64,000 nt of DNA from Odiellus spinosus. Lineage: Eukaryota; Arthropoda; Arachnida; Opiliones; Phalangiidae. Position numbers and translations under genes: made by a program. The notes beneath the pieces were generated by a model. That model did not search any database. It was not told the origin of the DNA and worked only from the letters and a program-made list of their open reading frames with translations. Of the stretch, positions 35,576 through 46,222 are shown piece after piece. The number at the start of each line of letters is the position of its first letter. Position 1 is the stretch's first letter. The DNA lies in assembly GCA_963920705.1 (NCBI GenBank), contig OY987230.1, positions 20,113,320 to 20,177,319 on the forward strand, given 5' to 3'.

Positions 35576-38500
35576 ATTCATTAATAATAGCTTCGTAGTA
35601 AGCCGCCATGACGTAATCGGCTACGTCATCAATTCCGATCATATGACGAGCTTGCGTCAATAGTGTGACACCACCTTCGCGCATAACAGCAGCGTCCCTG
35701 GTCATTACCTACGCAAATTTAAATATAATTACATTCACTTAATATTTAAAATTTTTCCCCACTATTTGACTACCTCAAGATCCGCACCAACTGCTTCGGC
35801 TAAATCAGTCTTATTGATAATTAACATATCGCTTTCTGTGATTCCCGGTCCACCTTTGCGCGGAATTTTGTCACCACCTGATGGTTAATTAGTTGCAAAT
35901 TATAATTATGATCAAAATTTATAACCTGACTAATGGGTGTGACCAAAAATTTATCACTTTATTCCATAGAAGTAAACGATGCCCTGTAGCCCATTACTTA
36001 AAAAGTCATCACCCCTGTCTGGCTCGAGTGGTTTGGACTCTTCCTCGATACTTTGAGTCAAGAGAGAGGGGCGGAAATTAGGCGGGCCGCGGTTGGCTAT
36101 ATTGTCTCCCACCCCCTAACTCCTGAATTTATCCAAATCAAGTCAGCCATTTCGTGACTACTTTAACATAATCCCCCCCCCCCAATTTAAATCCTTACCA
36201 GCAACGTCGATAACGTAGATGATATAATCTGCCAGTTCGCGACTAAAATTAGCGGCCAGATTATCTCCTCCTGATTCGATAATGATAATTTCCGGCGAAT
36301 ATAATTTACTCAATTCTTTGACGCTTTCCATGTTTGCCGAGTAGTCCTAAAGTTCAAGGAAAAAAAAAAAAAGGTTTAATTTTATAAAACTTGAAATTTA
36401 TGGGTTCCCATGGTTAAATCCAAAAATTAACTGCGACATTTTGCCACTCTCCCCCTCCTTTTTAAATAGGGTAATTTAAAATCTCTTTTGCGAGAAAACA
36501 GTTGAATATTTTTCAGCGAAGTTTGGTATAGTCGATTTTTAGACCATACTACACACTTTAAATATTTAATTTCGTGGGCCCCGTGGAATTTTCGCTCAAA
36601 ATCTTTTAACATGTGCCTGCTGGTTTTTTGTTAGAAAACAAGGAATAAATAATTTTAGAAAATTCAACGTTAATAAGAAGTTTTCTTGTACCCTCGTCAT
36701 AAAAACAAAGTGGTTTCATTTGTTTAAAAGAAAAACAGTGTTAGAGAGAGCTAGCCTGAGGGTAAAATAGGAAGCTTGAACTATAACCTTACATTTTTTA
36801 AATTTCAAGGAAATAAACGCGGGTGTTACGGACCTAACGAATAAGTTTCAAACCAATTTATCACGCTGTAAAGAAACATTTTTTTCATTTGAAAGACATT
36901 CTCTAGTTAGTTATAACAATGTCAGAGTTAACAAAATTTTAAAGGGGAACTGTAAGTTAATTAGTGAAGGAAGCCTGGAGGGAAATAAAATGTATTTTGT
37001 TGCTAAAACAGTAATACAGTAATAAAGTTTTACTCCCCGATTTGAAACGCATTATCTTTATAAATCGATTTATTGTACCTTAACATCTATCGGTTGTTGA
37101 AACCAAATCGGTATGAAAATGGTTCCCGAAGCAGTTTCGAGAAATCGAATCAAATCAATTCGAGAAAACGGTTTGCTGTTCACACGACTCTAGCGAAGAA
37201 GGATCAGATAAGGAGAGGAAAAGTGGGAACGGCGCGGCTCCTACTGCGTCGGCCTAAACTCCCACTCTGGGAGAACGGGGGACAGACGGGGGTAGAGATG
37301 CTTCGTGGTAAATTGTTGTCACGTGGGTAAAACGAATCCTTTATGAGACGCGCTAGCTAGCGACCACGTGACAACAGTTTACCTCGAGAATTTCCTATTC
37401 CCCCTTTCCACCCGAGTGGGAGGTTGGCTCTTCTCTCTCTAACTCAACGCAGCCCCACTTTTCCTCTCCTTATCTGATCCTTCTTGCTCTAGCGAAACGT
37501 TTTGAAACGGTTTAAATCGATTCCAAGGATTAGTATGAAGGCAGCTTGTATGAAACTGGTTCCCGAAGCAGTTTCGCAAAATCGAATCAAATCGATTCGA
37601 GAAAAGACAGTTTCCCGTTCTTACCACTCTAGCGAAACTTTTTGAAACGGTTTAAATCGATTCCAAGGCCTAGTATGAAGGCAACTTTAAAGTTCCATGT
37701 AGAATTGAGAATGTCAACCAATCAGAGCGGGGTTCAAAAAGTACTTTTTTAATTACCGTTTTTATATCGCAATTAATCTCTTTTGGATATTTTTTTTACC
37801 AAAATATCATATTTTAGGGTCTAATTAATCTAAAAATTTAATTATCGCGTATTACATTCCATTTCCTTCGTGCTTTCTTTAACTGTTTCCATATTTTAGT
37901 GTACTGATTATGAAAATTAAATATAACTTCGTATTTTCCTCGTAATTTTAGTTTAAGTTTTAAAACGAATCACTTGAATCAATCAAGATTCTCGGAATTT
38001 TAATTTTGTACTCAGTACTGGGAAAAGGAAACGGATCCCGAAATTTATTTTGTCAACATTTCTGTCAAATGAAACTTAATTCTTACGAGAGATTCTCGTC
38101 TCCTGACAGTTAAATTGAAATCATTTCTAAATGGGGATTTACGGTTGAATTTAATTTTCAAGGTCGATTATTTTTTATTACACTTAGTTTTAATTTAAAT
38201 GGAAACTGGGTCTCTGAGACTAATAAGGAACAAAGACTTGTGTTACGAGAGAATTTAAAGTTAGGCTGTCATGGATCTTTCATGAAGTCCAAATGGAAAT
38301 TGAGGAACGTATTCGGAAAGATGGTTAAAAAACAATTCAAAATATATATACATATGTCATAGAACAAAATTATCGCGACAGTAAAAATACATATTTTATA
38401 TTCGGCTATTTTAAATTAAAATATAAAAATTCTATTTCGCATTCGAAAAAATGGTGATAGCTTCACTTTAAATTTAAGGTTGATTGAATTCTCAAAGGAT

Positions 38501-39956
38501 ATATTTGTTAGAAACTTTTGTTAAAGGTTGCCTAGAAACCTAAAGTAGCTTTATCCGTAAAATTAATTAATTTTGAAAGGTAACTTTTGAACTTAGAATT
38601 TTAAATAACACAACACACTAATTAAGGACAAAGATAAAATGGGTTAAAAGTTTTACCAAAACGACTAGCCCTGAAAATAATCTTAAATAGGCTTAGCTAG
38701 GGCTCTCAATCGAAAAGTGCGTAGTGATTACTAAGGATCTTATCCACGAAACGAAATCTACATAAGGGATCCTTGATTTAAATGAGGAGTTAATATTTTT
38801 CCTTGTTCCACTCATAGTGGTGAAAATATTAGTTTAAATTCTCATTAAAGACTCATTTATTTACCAGAGAAGAGGCGGAGCCTAATTAATAGTTATCAAC
38901 CTCATAAATTGACCTTGAATGGCTTCGATTGTATAAAATAGATCCCACCCTTTTTATCTTCAAACATAAATTATTTTAATAGGTAAGAGACGTATAGGGA
39001 AGTACTAATTGCGGCGTATGGTCCTAATGTAAGAGTAATAAGTATGAAATAAAAATTAAATGATTTGGATTATCTCTTAATTTTCTCTCTTTAATCTAAG
39101 TTTTGAAATCGAGAGTTTTTTGATGATTTCACCTTCCCATTAGGATTAACCACTCGCAGTAAACAACCGGTATTAATATAAATCGTTTTGTAAGTTTAAA
39201 TGATAAATTATTACCTCTCTTATAGCAGCGTGGGGACATCCTCCAGTTTCTACAGCTCTCATTCTCTCTTCGGGCAGGGCTTTATTTTTAACTAGAAATT
39301 CCCAGTCTTCCCTAAATCAAAAGAAACAAGTCAAATTACGCGCCAAAAATACAGAGGTTTTTCTCCCGCCATAATTTAGATCAGAGCCTCAGAGGTATCC
39401 CCATCTAGAAAGAAGTTTGTTTTATAACTTGACATATAACTTAAGCGCGCCATCTTTCTTAAACTCGTTGAAGCTTAGTATTTTAATCGTAAATTAAAAT
39501 GTAATAAATACCTCGTGAAAATATCATTGGTGACTACACAAACGTCAAGTTTATCTCGCAGAATTTTACATAGTGCCAAAACTAGCGCCGTTTTTCCTGA
39601 CCCTACTGGCCCTCCAATTCCCACTGTAAATGCTCTCTGTCATTTGAGAATATTTAATTAAAACCTCAGATATCTAGATTTTCAATGTAATCAGTAAAGG
39701 GTGTTATTAAATATACCTGTTTCCAATCGGTTCGGTTTTTGGGTTTTTCGCGTTGAACGTAACTCCCAGGTGACGTCATATGTTCGTGTGTGTGACCATG
39801 TTCACCAGCCCCGTGGCTATGCGTGTGTCCAGTTACTGGTTCCACATTAACCATAGCTCCAACTGTCATCAATTATGTTTTATTCCCTATTAATGACAAC
39901 CAATTACGATAGGCCCACTACTCACCTTTCAAAAATGAACATTTATCGTTTTCCAT
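35574..39956 (-). CDS. ureG: Urease accessory protein UreG, 7 exons, complete
   Basis: UreG is the GTPase that, with UreE, UreF and UreH/UreD, delivers nickel to apo-urease. Exons in transcript order are 39926-39956, 39717-39862, 39512-39636, 39215-39311, 36199-36346, 35774-35877 and 35574-35708. All introns are GT-AG, phases join without a break, and the product is 261 aa, normal for eukaryotic UreG. Visible motifs are a histidine-rich N-terminal stretch with seven His between residues 23 and 38 (probable metal binding), P-loop GPVGSGKT at 68-75, the nickel-site motif CPH at 126-128 within [20 protein letters not shown] at 157-163, [14 protein letters not shown], and the GTPase NKTD at 204-207. 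The start ATG has G at -3 and +4. Intron 4 (2868 bp) holds MITE G2, a C element and a tandem duplication; the other introns are 63-321 bp. AATAAA overlaps the stop codon. No urease gene is visible nearby. The gene looks intact and its introns argue against bacterial contamination. Confidence 0.96.
35950..36105 (-). repeat. Repeat N copy in UreG intron 5
   Basis: Shares ACTTTATTCCATAGAAGTAA, CATCACCCCTGTCTGG, TTTGGACTCTTCCTC and the GGCGGAAATTAGGCG block with the reverse complement of 51171-51367. The intron copy is internally deleted. A 62-aa frame across it is a by-product of the repeat. Confidence 0.7.
37100..37683. repeat. Two-copy tandem duplication in UreG intron 4, first copy split by G2
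   Basis: A unit of about 140-150 bp with ATGGTTCCCGAAGCAGTTTC, AAATCGAATCAAATC, ACTCTAGCGAAAC and TTGAAACGGTTTAAATCGAT occurs twice. The first copy (37100-37545) is interrupted by the G2 insertion; the second (37546-37683) is uninterrupted. The second copy shows the empty site ACTCTAGCGAAAC directly. Confidence 0.82.
37195..37486 (-). mobile_element. Family G MITE, copy G2, with 7-bp target duplication
   Basis: Bounded by CTCTAGC at 37188-37194 and 37487-37493. The ends GAAGAAGGATCAG and CTGATCCTTCTTG match G1 in reverse orientation, except for the first base. It sits inside one copy of a tandem duplication in UreG intron 4. Open frames of 85 and 62 aa on either strand are artefacts. Confidence 0.9.
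38258..38468 (+). mobile_element. Short family C element C3 in UreG intron 4
   Basis: TA followed by AAGTTAGGCTGTCATGG on the left; GGTGATAGCTTCACTT followed by TA on the right. It keeps TCCAAATGGAAATTGAGGAA and TATATACATATGTCATAGAA but lacks the middle of the full element, so it is an internal-deletion form of 211 bp. Confidence 0.75.
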
Positions 39957-40149
39957 TTCTTGTTTTAGCTATAAATTTTAAACAAGTTTTGTTTTAAAAA
40001 CGTTAGACTCTCCGAACAAGAATAAAACACCCCGAAAAAGTTTCGTATCTTAGATTTATTAAAACAAAAATTATCTCCCGGAAATCGTTATCTACAGTCA
40101 ACACTTGGCGCCAAAATTATCCTAGAGCATTTGATTGGTTCGTTTATCC
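39957..40149. promoter_or_regulatory. Candidate divergent promoter between UreG and a plus-strand exon
   Basis: This 193-bp gap separates the UreG start codon (minus) from a good candidate start codon at 40150 (plus). It contains a perfect TTGGCGCCAA palindrome extended to TTTTGGCGCC on the minus strand (40105-40116, E2F-like), GATTGG (a reversed CCAAT box, about 40132-40137) and CCCGGAAAT (40087, ETS-like). I infer promoter function from position and motifs only; no TATA box is obvious. Confidence 0.45.
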
Positions 40150-40437
40150 ATGGAGCCTCCATCAGAGGGTTTGGAAATTATGCAAAGTTCATTGAATTTA
40201 ACCGTAGAGGCCTTCGAGGAGACCTTACAATTTCCAGTAGTAAGATAAAATTCGACTTGTAAGCGAGGCTATAAATATAAATAAACAATCTACTCTGGTG
40301 CATATAAGATACTATAAACATAACGATTAAAAAAAAATTGTGTTCATACAAGTTTCACTTCCTGTGATAGAGGCTCCTTGGGTGACCACGTGATTCTAAA
40401 GTCCCATCTTACTGCGCTATCTCGCGAACAACTATGA
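40150..40437 (+). CDS. Possible small plus-strand gene divergent from UreG
   Basis: A first exon at 40150-40239 encodes 30 residues (MEPPSEGLEIMQSSL, then NLTVEAFEETLQFPV) and ends at a strong GTAAGA donor. A second exon could start after CTAAAG at about 40402 and read SHLTALSREQL to a TGA at about 40437, in phase, giving a 41-residue product. Codon pattern favours the first exon over its antisense. I do not recognise the protein. It could instead be the N-terminus of a longer gene or an upstream open frame. A possible ATTAAA lies near 40525. Confidence 0.3.
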
Positions 40438-40604
40438 TGCTATCATCCTATCTTATGCGCCCTTTAGGCCTAGGACTAGCTACCCTTCAGGCCTCGAAGT
40501 TTTTCTTTCGCTCCAGCTAGTGTTATTAAATGCTGGACGATTGTCAAATACAATTTTCAAGATGTTGAACGCTAGAACGTTCCAGTGTTATTACGCGTTT
40601 GTCG

Positions 40605-40610
40605 TTTATT
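40605..40610 (-). terminator. Poly(A) signal of the unidentified minus-strand gene
   Basis: AATAAA on the minus strand lies 23 bases beyond the TAA stop at 40634-40636, an ordinary position for a short 3' UTR. Confidence 0.55.
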
Positions 40611-40633
40611 AGGCCCAAGTTGTCATAATAACT

Positions 40634-41149
40634 TTAATCTTCGGTTGCCAAATAACGAATATCCCGCAGCTTCCCGACATAGGATTTCCATTCAACTTTA
40701 TTATCCAAGCCTCCAAGGTATGGAAATTTTATTTTAAGCCTTGGCTTTTCTCCTTCGGTTTCAGGGTAAAATGGTAAATGAATGATGGGGAGATCAGGGA
40801 ATCTAGCATAAAGTCTGCCATAGATTGAAGACAAATCTAATAATAGAAATTTCCCTCGCAACGTTATTTGTCTCATTACTTGGTACAGATTTTCATTCAG
40901 ATATTTCGTAGTAATTCCATGATTCAGGGTAACCCGAAAAAATCTGACTCTTTATGATGACTAATTAGTATTAACCCTTTGTTTGACTTTTATGGACAAG
41001 GGTATCTTACTAGTAGAATACTCCGATTTGATTAAGGACATACCAAGGTCTTTTATCATTGTGTAAATTGATAAATAACAGTATCTGACAGTTATCAATT
41101 TCGTAGAGGAATATTGCCCGTCAATATAGACCATATTGAAGATTTTTAT
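40634..41149 (-). CDS. Unidentified minus-strand gene, last two exons
   Basis: The last exon, 40634-40947, reads 103 codons to TAA and includes LRGKFLLLDLSSIYGRLYAR, FPDLPIIHLPFYPETEGEKP and KSYVGKLRDIRYLATED. The preceding exon, 41011-41149, includes VYIDGQYSSTKLITVRYCY and TMIKDLGMSLIKSEYST. They are joined by a 63-bp GT-AG intron with donor GTAAGA, a TACTAAT branch-point-like word 18-20 bases before the acceptor, and matching phases. AATAAA follows the stop. Possible earlier exons are 41336-41413 (TWQPIFDKKDFFWHHFERIY...) and 41786-41818 (MDEAITIQYRG), both phase 0 but with weak donors. Including them the protein would be about 187 aa. No family was recognised; codon use and splice logic support a real gene. 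Confidence 0.6.
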
Positions 41150-41769
41150 CTACGAGTATTCCCAGGCACTTAACATTTAAATATAAAACTACATTCCGCT
41201 ACTTTGATATGGAAAAGTGAAAAAAACCAGTTCTTTAATCACGCTATAAATTTCCCAATAAGGACGAATTAATTAGAAACACTAATCTTACGTAAGCCTT
41301 ACTGCTAAAATTTAAAACACACGCATTTAATCCACCGCGTAACTTAGACCTAGATATATTCTTTCGAAATGATGCCAGAAAAAATCCTTTTTATCAAATA
41401 TCGGTTGCCAGGTCTAGTTGACTAGGTTAATGTTAAATCTCTGGGGCTAAACTTAAATATTACCAATTGAAAGTGCAATTAATGTCTAAGGAAATCGAAT
41501 TCGTAGAAATTACTAATTTTTAATTAAAGTTACCCTAAATTTAAGAGTTTTCATTTTTAATATTATTTAAAATTCAATTTGTATGTCAAACTTAATTTTA
41601 ATCGCTTAATTTAACATAGTTAAAGATATTTTTACTTTTAAAATTAGATTTTGGTAATTTATTGAGCCGTTGAATAATTTTTTGAATGATTTAAATATAG
41701 AAACACGCAATTTGACGTTCTTTGTTGTTGGCTTTTGTATGGTTTTATCAACAATATAAATATATATAT

Positions 41770-41885
41770 ACATGTTTTATTAAACTCCCCTATATTGGAT
41801 TGTAATGGCCTCGTCCATTTTAGCTTTATCGCCTCCAGACTAGAGTGACCCCTGGTGTCAACGAACTAAACGCCATTGATGAAAC
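41770..41885 (-). promoter_or_regulatory. Compact GC-richer block, candidate 5' end of the unidentified gene
   Basis: On the minus strand, CACCAGGGGTCACTCTAGTC then TGGAGGCGATAAAGC leads into AAAATGGACGAGG, a start codon in excellent context. It opens MDEAITIQYRG before a weak GTTTAA donor. It stands out sharply from the AT-rich sequence on both sides. The assignment as first exon rests on phase compatibility only. Confidence 0.3.
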
Positions 41886-42258
41886 AAAAATAAACTTATT
41901 TTTCCAGTTTTCAGTTTTATTTTCTACCTTTTTCTATTGTCTCACAAAAATCGAAGTATTTTGATTGAAATTATCTTAGCTGTCAGAAATGGTGGTTGCA
42001 ATTTATTTCCAATTCATTCTAATATTGTTTTAGCAGCCATTTCAATATTTTGGGAGGTTTTAGGTTAAGTTATTGTTTTTACATAATACATTAACTTTAC
42101 TCGTTAAAGTTTATTGCACCCTAATTTCGGGTAATGATACAATCATACAAAAGCTGCCCTACAGGTTCCAGGTTACGTATGGAATATTAAATACGCATCA
42201 AAATCAAAAAATAGACAATAGGTCTAGGGCTGGCTATTAGCAAAGGACAACTATTTTA

Positions 42259-42440
42259 AAGTGAGGCTGTTACAGAATTTTCATGAACTCTAAATGGAAA
42301 TTGAGTAAGATTTTCGGAAAGATCGTTGAAAAAGATTCTAAATGCCGTAGAAAATATTAACATATTTTCAAAATTTTTAAAATGATAATTCTCCGCAGTA
42401 CTAAGATGAACAAAATACAAATTACCATAATTATTTAGAT
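42259..42440 (+). mobile_element. Family C element, copy C6, 3' part missing
   Basis: The left end is TA followed by AAGTGAGGCTGTTACAG, then CTCTAAATGGAAATTGAGTA and TTTTCGGAAAGATCGTT. The right part is degraded into AT-rich sequence before H2. Confidence 0.6.
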
Positions 42441-42458
42441 AGTTTATTTAATTCCAAT

Positions 42459-42613
42459 AGGGAGTCAGCAAGGGAGACATTGATACGTCAGAGGTTTCTA
42501 TCTCATCCCCCTTAGTGAGGGAGTTATAGTATTCGCCATTACAAGCGCTCTCCCTGAAAGGGGGTTCCATGACGTCAGGATTTCTTTCCCCCTGGGCTCT
42601 TTGCTGTCTCCTT
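42459..42613. mobile_element. Family H fold-back element, copy H2
   Basis: GGGAGTCAGCAAGGGAGACA at the left and CTCTTTGCTGTCTCC at the right are inverted. It matches H1 through ATTGATACGTCAGAGG, ATCCCCCTTAGTGAGGGAGT and TTCCATGACGTCAGG. CATGACGTCA is a CRE-like palindrome shared by both copies. Confidence 0.65.
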
Positions 42614-42911
42614 ATATTATTCATAGAATTTTTGGAGTTAAATCAGACCCAGATTTCAGCTCAATATAAAGCTTAAGAGTTGTTTTTAAATGGTGAAAGT
42701 AGCTTCTATTTATTCTGAAATATTTTTCTAATAAAATTTCCGAATTTTATGAGAAAATATTGAAACGTTTTGATGTAAATCTTCTATATCTATCTCTGTC
42801 GTAAGGATTACGTATGAATTGGATGGGAAAATTCTCTTCCTGTTGTTAATAATGTAAGTCTTTCTCCGTAACAATATTTGCGCCGACTACAAATTTTCAT
42901 ATTAAATATTA

Positions 42912-43335
42912 AAGGGAGGGTGGAAAGGTTCGTCTTTAAATTTAAAGGGAAACTTGGAGATAAAAATGGAACAGCTTTTAAATTTATTTTCGGAATCACC
43001 ATGCCAAAAAATGTATTTCGGAATATTTTCAGAATTTTTAGACACGTTTTTGTTGTTTCAATTAATTTCTAAAGTTTGGACCAATCATATCTTAGGCATC
43101 AACGCCGGCCTATTCTTTAATTGTAAAGTAATTACGAGCACTGTTGAAGGCTGAAATAATATGATTGGTCCGATTTTATATCTACTTTTATAGATATTTT
43201 ACCTAAAAGGTGTCTAAAAATTACGAACATAATGATTCCGAAGATAAATTCAAAAGCTGTTGCATTTTTAGCTTCGTTTCTTTTTATATCCTTTGTTTTA
43301 ACAAATTCAGTTGAAATCTCCTTTTCACCCTCACT
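42912..43335. mobile_element. Fold-back MITE with J-like ends
   Basis: The left end is TA followed by AAGGGAGGGTGGAAAGG; the right end is TCCTTTTCACCCTCACTT followed by TG, a mutated TA. The arms are long: ATGGAACAGCTTTTAAATTT and TTTCGGAATCACCATG mirror AATGCAACAGCTTTTGAATT and CTTCGGAATCATTATG. The overlapping 64-91 aa frames on both strands come from this palindrome and are not genes. Confidence 0.75.
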
Positions 43336-43876
43336 TTGATAAACAAAATCGGTGTTTGATGCACGCTCTAAAAGACAAAAGCATTTAAGGAGACTTTCAT
43401 AAGACAATTACGCAATCAACTTGAAGCGTGAATATGATTAAAAAAAAAAAAAAGACAAGGCTAATTTAATTCAAAAATTGGACTGCAATTAAGCGAAACT
43501 TCTTTTTTTTATTTTATTTTATTTTTGAAGCGCTTGGCTTCTTTACCAGATTACTGCAGTGACCTTATCATTTTAGTTATTTATGAATGTGTGTGTGTGG
43601 TCGGTACTGCCATGATATTTTTAATTTGTTTATTACTAAGCTAGCTAAGTGTTCTTCTTTGAATCTTTTTGATAATATAGTTTAATTTAGTTGATTTTAA
43701 AGTTTCCGCATAGTGTTAAAACCCCTATTTCGTATTAAAAGGTTACACCAAACAATATTTTTTGGGTACTAGTACAGCTGGGTTCCCAAACAATTATTGA
43801 CGTAGCAAAAATCTCAATGGGGCCCATTTTTAAAGTCCCTCATTTTCGAGGCAACTGTTAAAACTATCATCAAAAT

Positions 43877-44213
43877 CAGAAGCCGATGAAACCCTCCTTT
43901 GAAGTCTATTACTCCCGGGTCTTGTCTACCCCTCTCTGTATGGGTTAGTTTCAAAAAGCGCGATTCGTACGCCTCCTAACGGTAGATATTTTCGGAGCGG
44001 GAGTTCGTCGAGCGAATATCTCTAGCAGCCTCGGAGTTCGTCAAAAAAACGTCGTCGTTTGTGGAGAGAGAGAATTTCCAATTTTGCGTAGACAGGGGGT
44101 ATGAAGTAGGACCCCTCCGATCTCGTAAAATTGGGAATTTTAGCCATACAGAGAGGAGCGCTATATGGAACATTAGAGTAGTAGACTTCAAAGGAGGGTT
44201 TCATCGGCTTCTG
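43877..44213 (+). mobile_element. Family E MITE, copy E4, with 7-bp target duplication
   Basis: A 337-bp copy bounded by TCAAAAT at 43870-43876 and 44214-44220. It is close to the consensus over its full length, with terminal CAGAAGCCGATGAAACCCTC arms about 35 bp long and a second inverted word, CCTCTCTGTATGG, further in. Confidence 0.92.
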
Positions 44214-44277
44214 TCAAAATTTAGTCTTTGTTGTAGATACTCTATTTAAAATGGTATTGTCACGTTACTTTTGGTTA

Positions 44278-44555
44278 AAGGGAGAATGCAACCTAACAAA
44301 AAGTGACTTTTTTATCGACTAGAAATAAATTTAAAACACTCCATCAAAATAGGCTTAGCGGGATTCACGGAGATCACCTGAACTCCCCGTATAATTGACA
44401 TCGATCAATGTCATTGGTTACTAGTCCTTATATGGGGTGTTCGGGATATGTCAATGAATCCTAGCTAAGCCTATTTTGATGGTAAGTTTTAAATTTATTT
44501 CTAGTTTAATATTTGTTTTTAATTTTTTTACTGTTGTTAGATTTCATTCTCCCTT
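44278..44555. mobile_element. Family A MITE, copy A6, short form
   Basis: TA followed by AAGGGAGAATGCAACCTAAC on the left; TAGATTTCATTCTCCCTT and TA on the right. It has lost part of each arm (no TAGGCCTAATCC block) but keeps ACTAGAAATAAATTTAAAAC, AAAATAGGCTTAGCGGGATT and their mirrors. Its central palindrome resembles A4. Confidence 0.85.
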
Positions 44556-44875
44556 TAAGAGATATTTGCAAGCTAGCGAGAAATGAGATAGAGTAATACA
44601 AAGTTAATACTCAATCGATATTGAGGATAGTAACCGTATATACGTTTAGAAGGCGTTGCCTTCTCTTATTTCCTTTTTTTAGAGGCCCATCTCACCCCCG
44701 AAATTACTCATAAAAATAATATAGAACTTGGGGTGCTTAACCACCCCTGTCCAAAAATTATTTTGCCGTGGTTTATTAAAAAAAAATTGATTTTTTCGAA
44801 ATAACCAAACCTTAGGCAAATATAAACCTTAGACCAATTATTATGAAACTTTTTCTTAATGAGGGTTAATATTAT

Positions 44876-45294
44876 CAGAGGTATATAATAACCCCCTTCG
44901 GGGGGGAAGTATGAAAGGTAGGCAAAATCGACGAACAACGAGTGCCCGGCGTAAATCGCGGCGGATCGACACGCCGCTTTACGCCCAAAAAATAGTTAAA
45001 CCATTTTGAACCTCACTAAATTTTCCCTACGGACACTTCCGGAACTCGCGAGCTGAAGTCAACCTTCGACTCCATTTTAACAGACAGCCTGACTCCTGAG
45101 ACAGGAAGTTCTAAACACAAATCGAGCCGTCTTGTTTATACAAAGACCATTTACTAGAGTAGCGACATTGAGAAGTCCAGCGCGAGCTAGTGGCCTTGAT
45201 AGTCAGCAGCGGGCTCTTGTTGTTCGTGATTTTTAGCATTGGTAGTATAGGGGCTTTCATACTTCCTCCCGAAGGGGGATATTATATACCTCTG
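44876..45294 (+). mobile_element. Family F MITE, copy F2, with 7-bp target duplication
   Basis: A 419-bp copy flanked by ATATTAT (44869-44875) and ATATAAT (45295-45301), one mismatch. It is almost identical to F1 throughout, differing in the length of C/G runs near the ends and a handful of substitutions. A 76-aa minus-strand frame overlaps its left end by chance. Confidence 0.88.
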
Positions 45295-45301
45295 ATATAA
45301 T

Positions 45302-46222
45302 GTATATAATCTTGACTTAGCTTTTTTTATTTTGTCAGCTTCACTTGAACAAAGTAAAGTTTATAAATCTATAATAAAATCAATCGTAGATCAAAATCAG
45401 TTATGTGCAAATCGATATTTCAGGTATAATACTTAAAAATAGAACTTTTTTACGATGTTTATGGTAAGACGGTTTCCTTCTAAAATTCGTTTAATTGACA
45501 TATTAATATTTGTTTATAATATTTTTTTCCTTTTGTCGTAATTTTGAATTTTACGCTTCAATTCAGTTAGTGATACAAAGTAACAAATTAAATCACTAGT
45601 TTTGAAATGATGATGGTGTTGTTGTTATTATTTCAATTTCTGTAAAGTTGATTACGTATATTTTAACTCTTGAAATTCCTCTTATTTTTACAAAAATACC
45701 TTTAATTTGAAACTATATTTCATTTAATGATACAATTTAATTGACGAAACTAAATTTATTTAGCTTTAAACGCTTGATAAACATCGTAAAAAAACATTAA
45801 GCATAATTAAATATTCAAGGGGAGTTTTCATGAACTACTTTTTCCCAATTAGAGATTTAACATTGTGTATCAATTCGCTTTAGCTTTTCTTATTTTGCAA
45901 CCGTCGCGTTTAAAGTTTAGCTTTAATGTCCGATAGACAGATATAAACATTGTATATTTTGATTTGTTTAAAATATTAGAGTTAACAGAATAATATGTGG
46001 CTTAGATGAAACTTTGGTAGACCCCCGTTATCTGACAATTGAAAAGGAAAAAAAAAAGTTTTTATTTCAGTTTTAATTAAGATCTAATGACAAAGCGTTT
46101 CGCTTTAATTCTTTCGTAACTTAATTTTTAAAAATAAAGATGAAACTTATAGAAATTTTTCTTTCTAAGGAAAAGAGTTTTGTTAAAAAGTATTTCCAGA
46201 AGTTAATTTCTGTACGTGTACA
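45302..46222. other. AT-rich intergenic stretch, no gene seen
   Basis: No exon, RNA gene or repeat relative was recognised. Confidence 0.4.

Noticed and set aside
39512-39872. UreG as a bacterial contaminant
   Set aside because: Seven exons with GT-AG introns, mobile elements in an intron and flanking repeats shared with the rest of the window show it is nuclear animal DNA.
40408-40614. Open plus-strand frame of about 68 codons starting after a TAA (reads LLRYLANNYDAIILSY...)
   Set aside because: It has no start codon, does not join in phase with the 40150 exon, and runs over the 3' end of the minus-strand gene. Probably chance.
42808-43407. Four frames of 64-91 aa on both strands as a gene pair
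   Set aside because: They arise from the two arms of one palindromic MITE (42912-43335), which explains the mirrored peptides.
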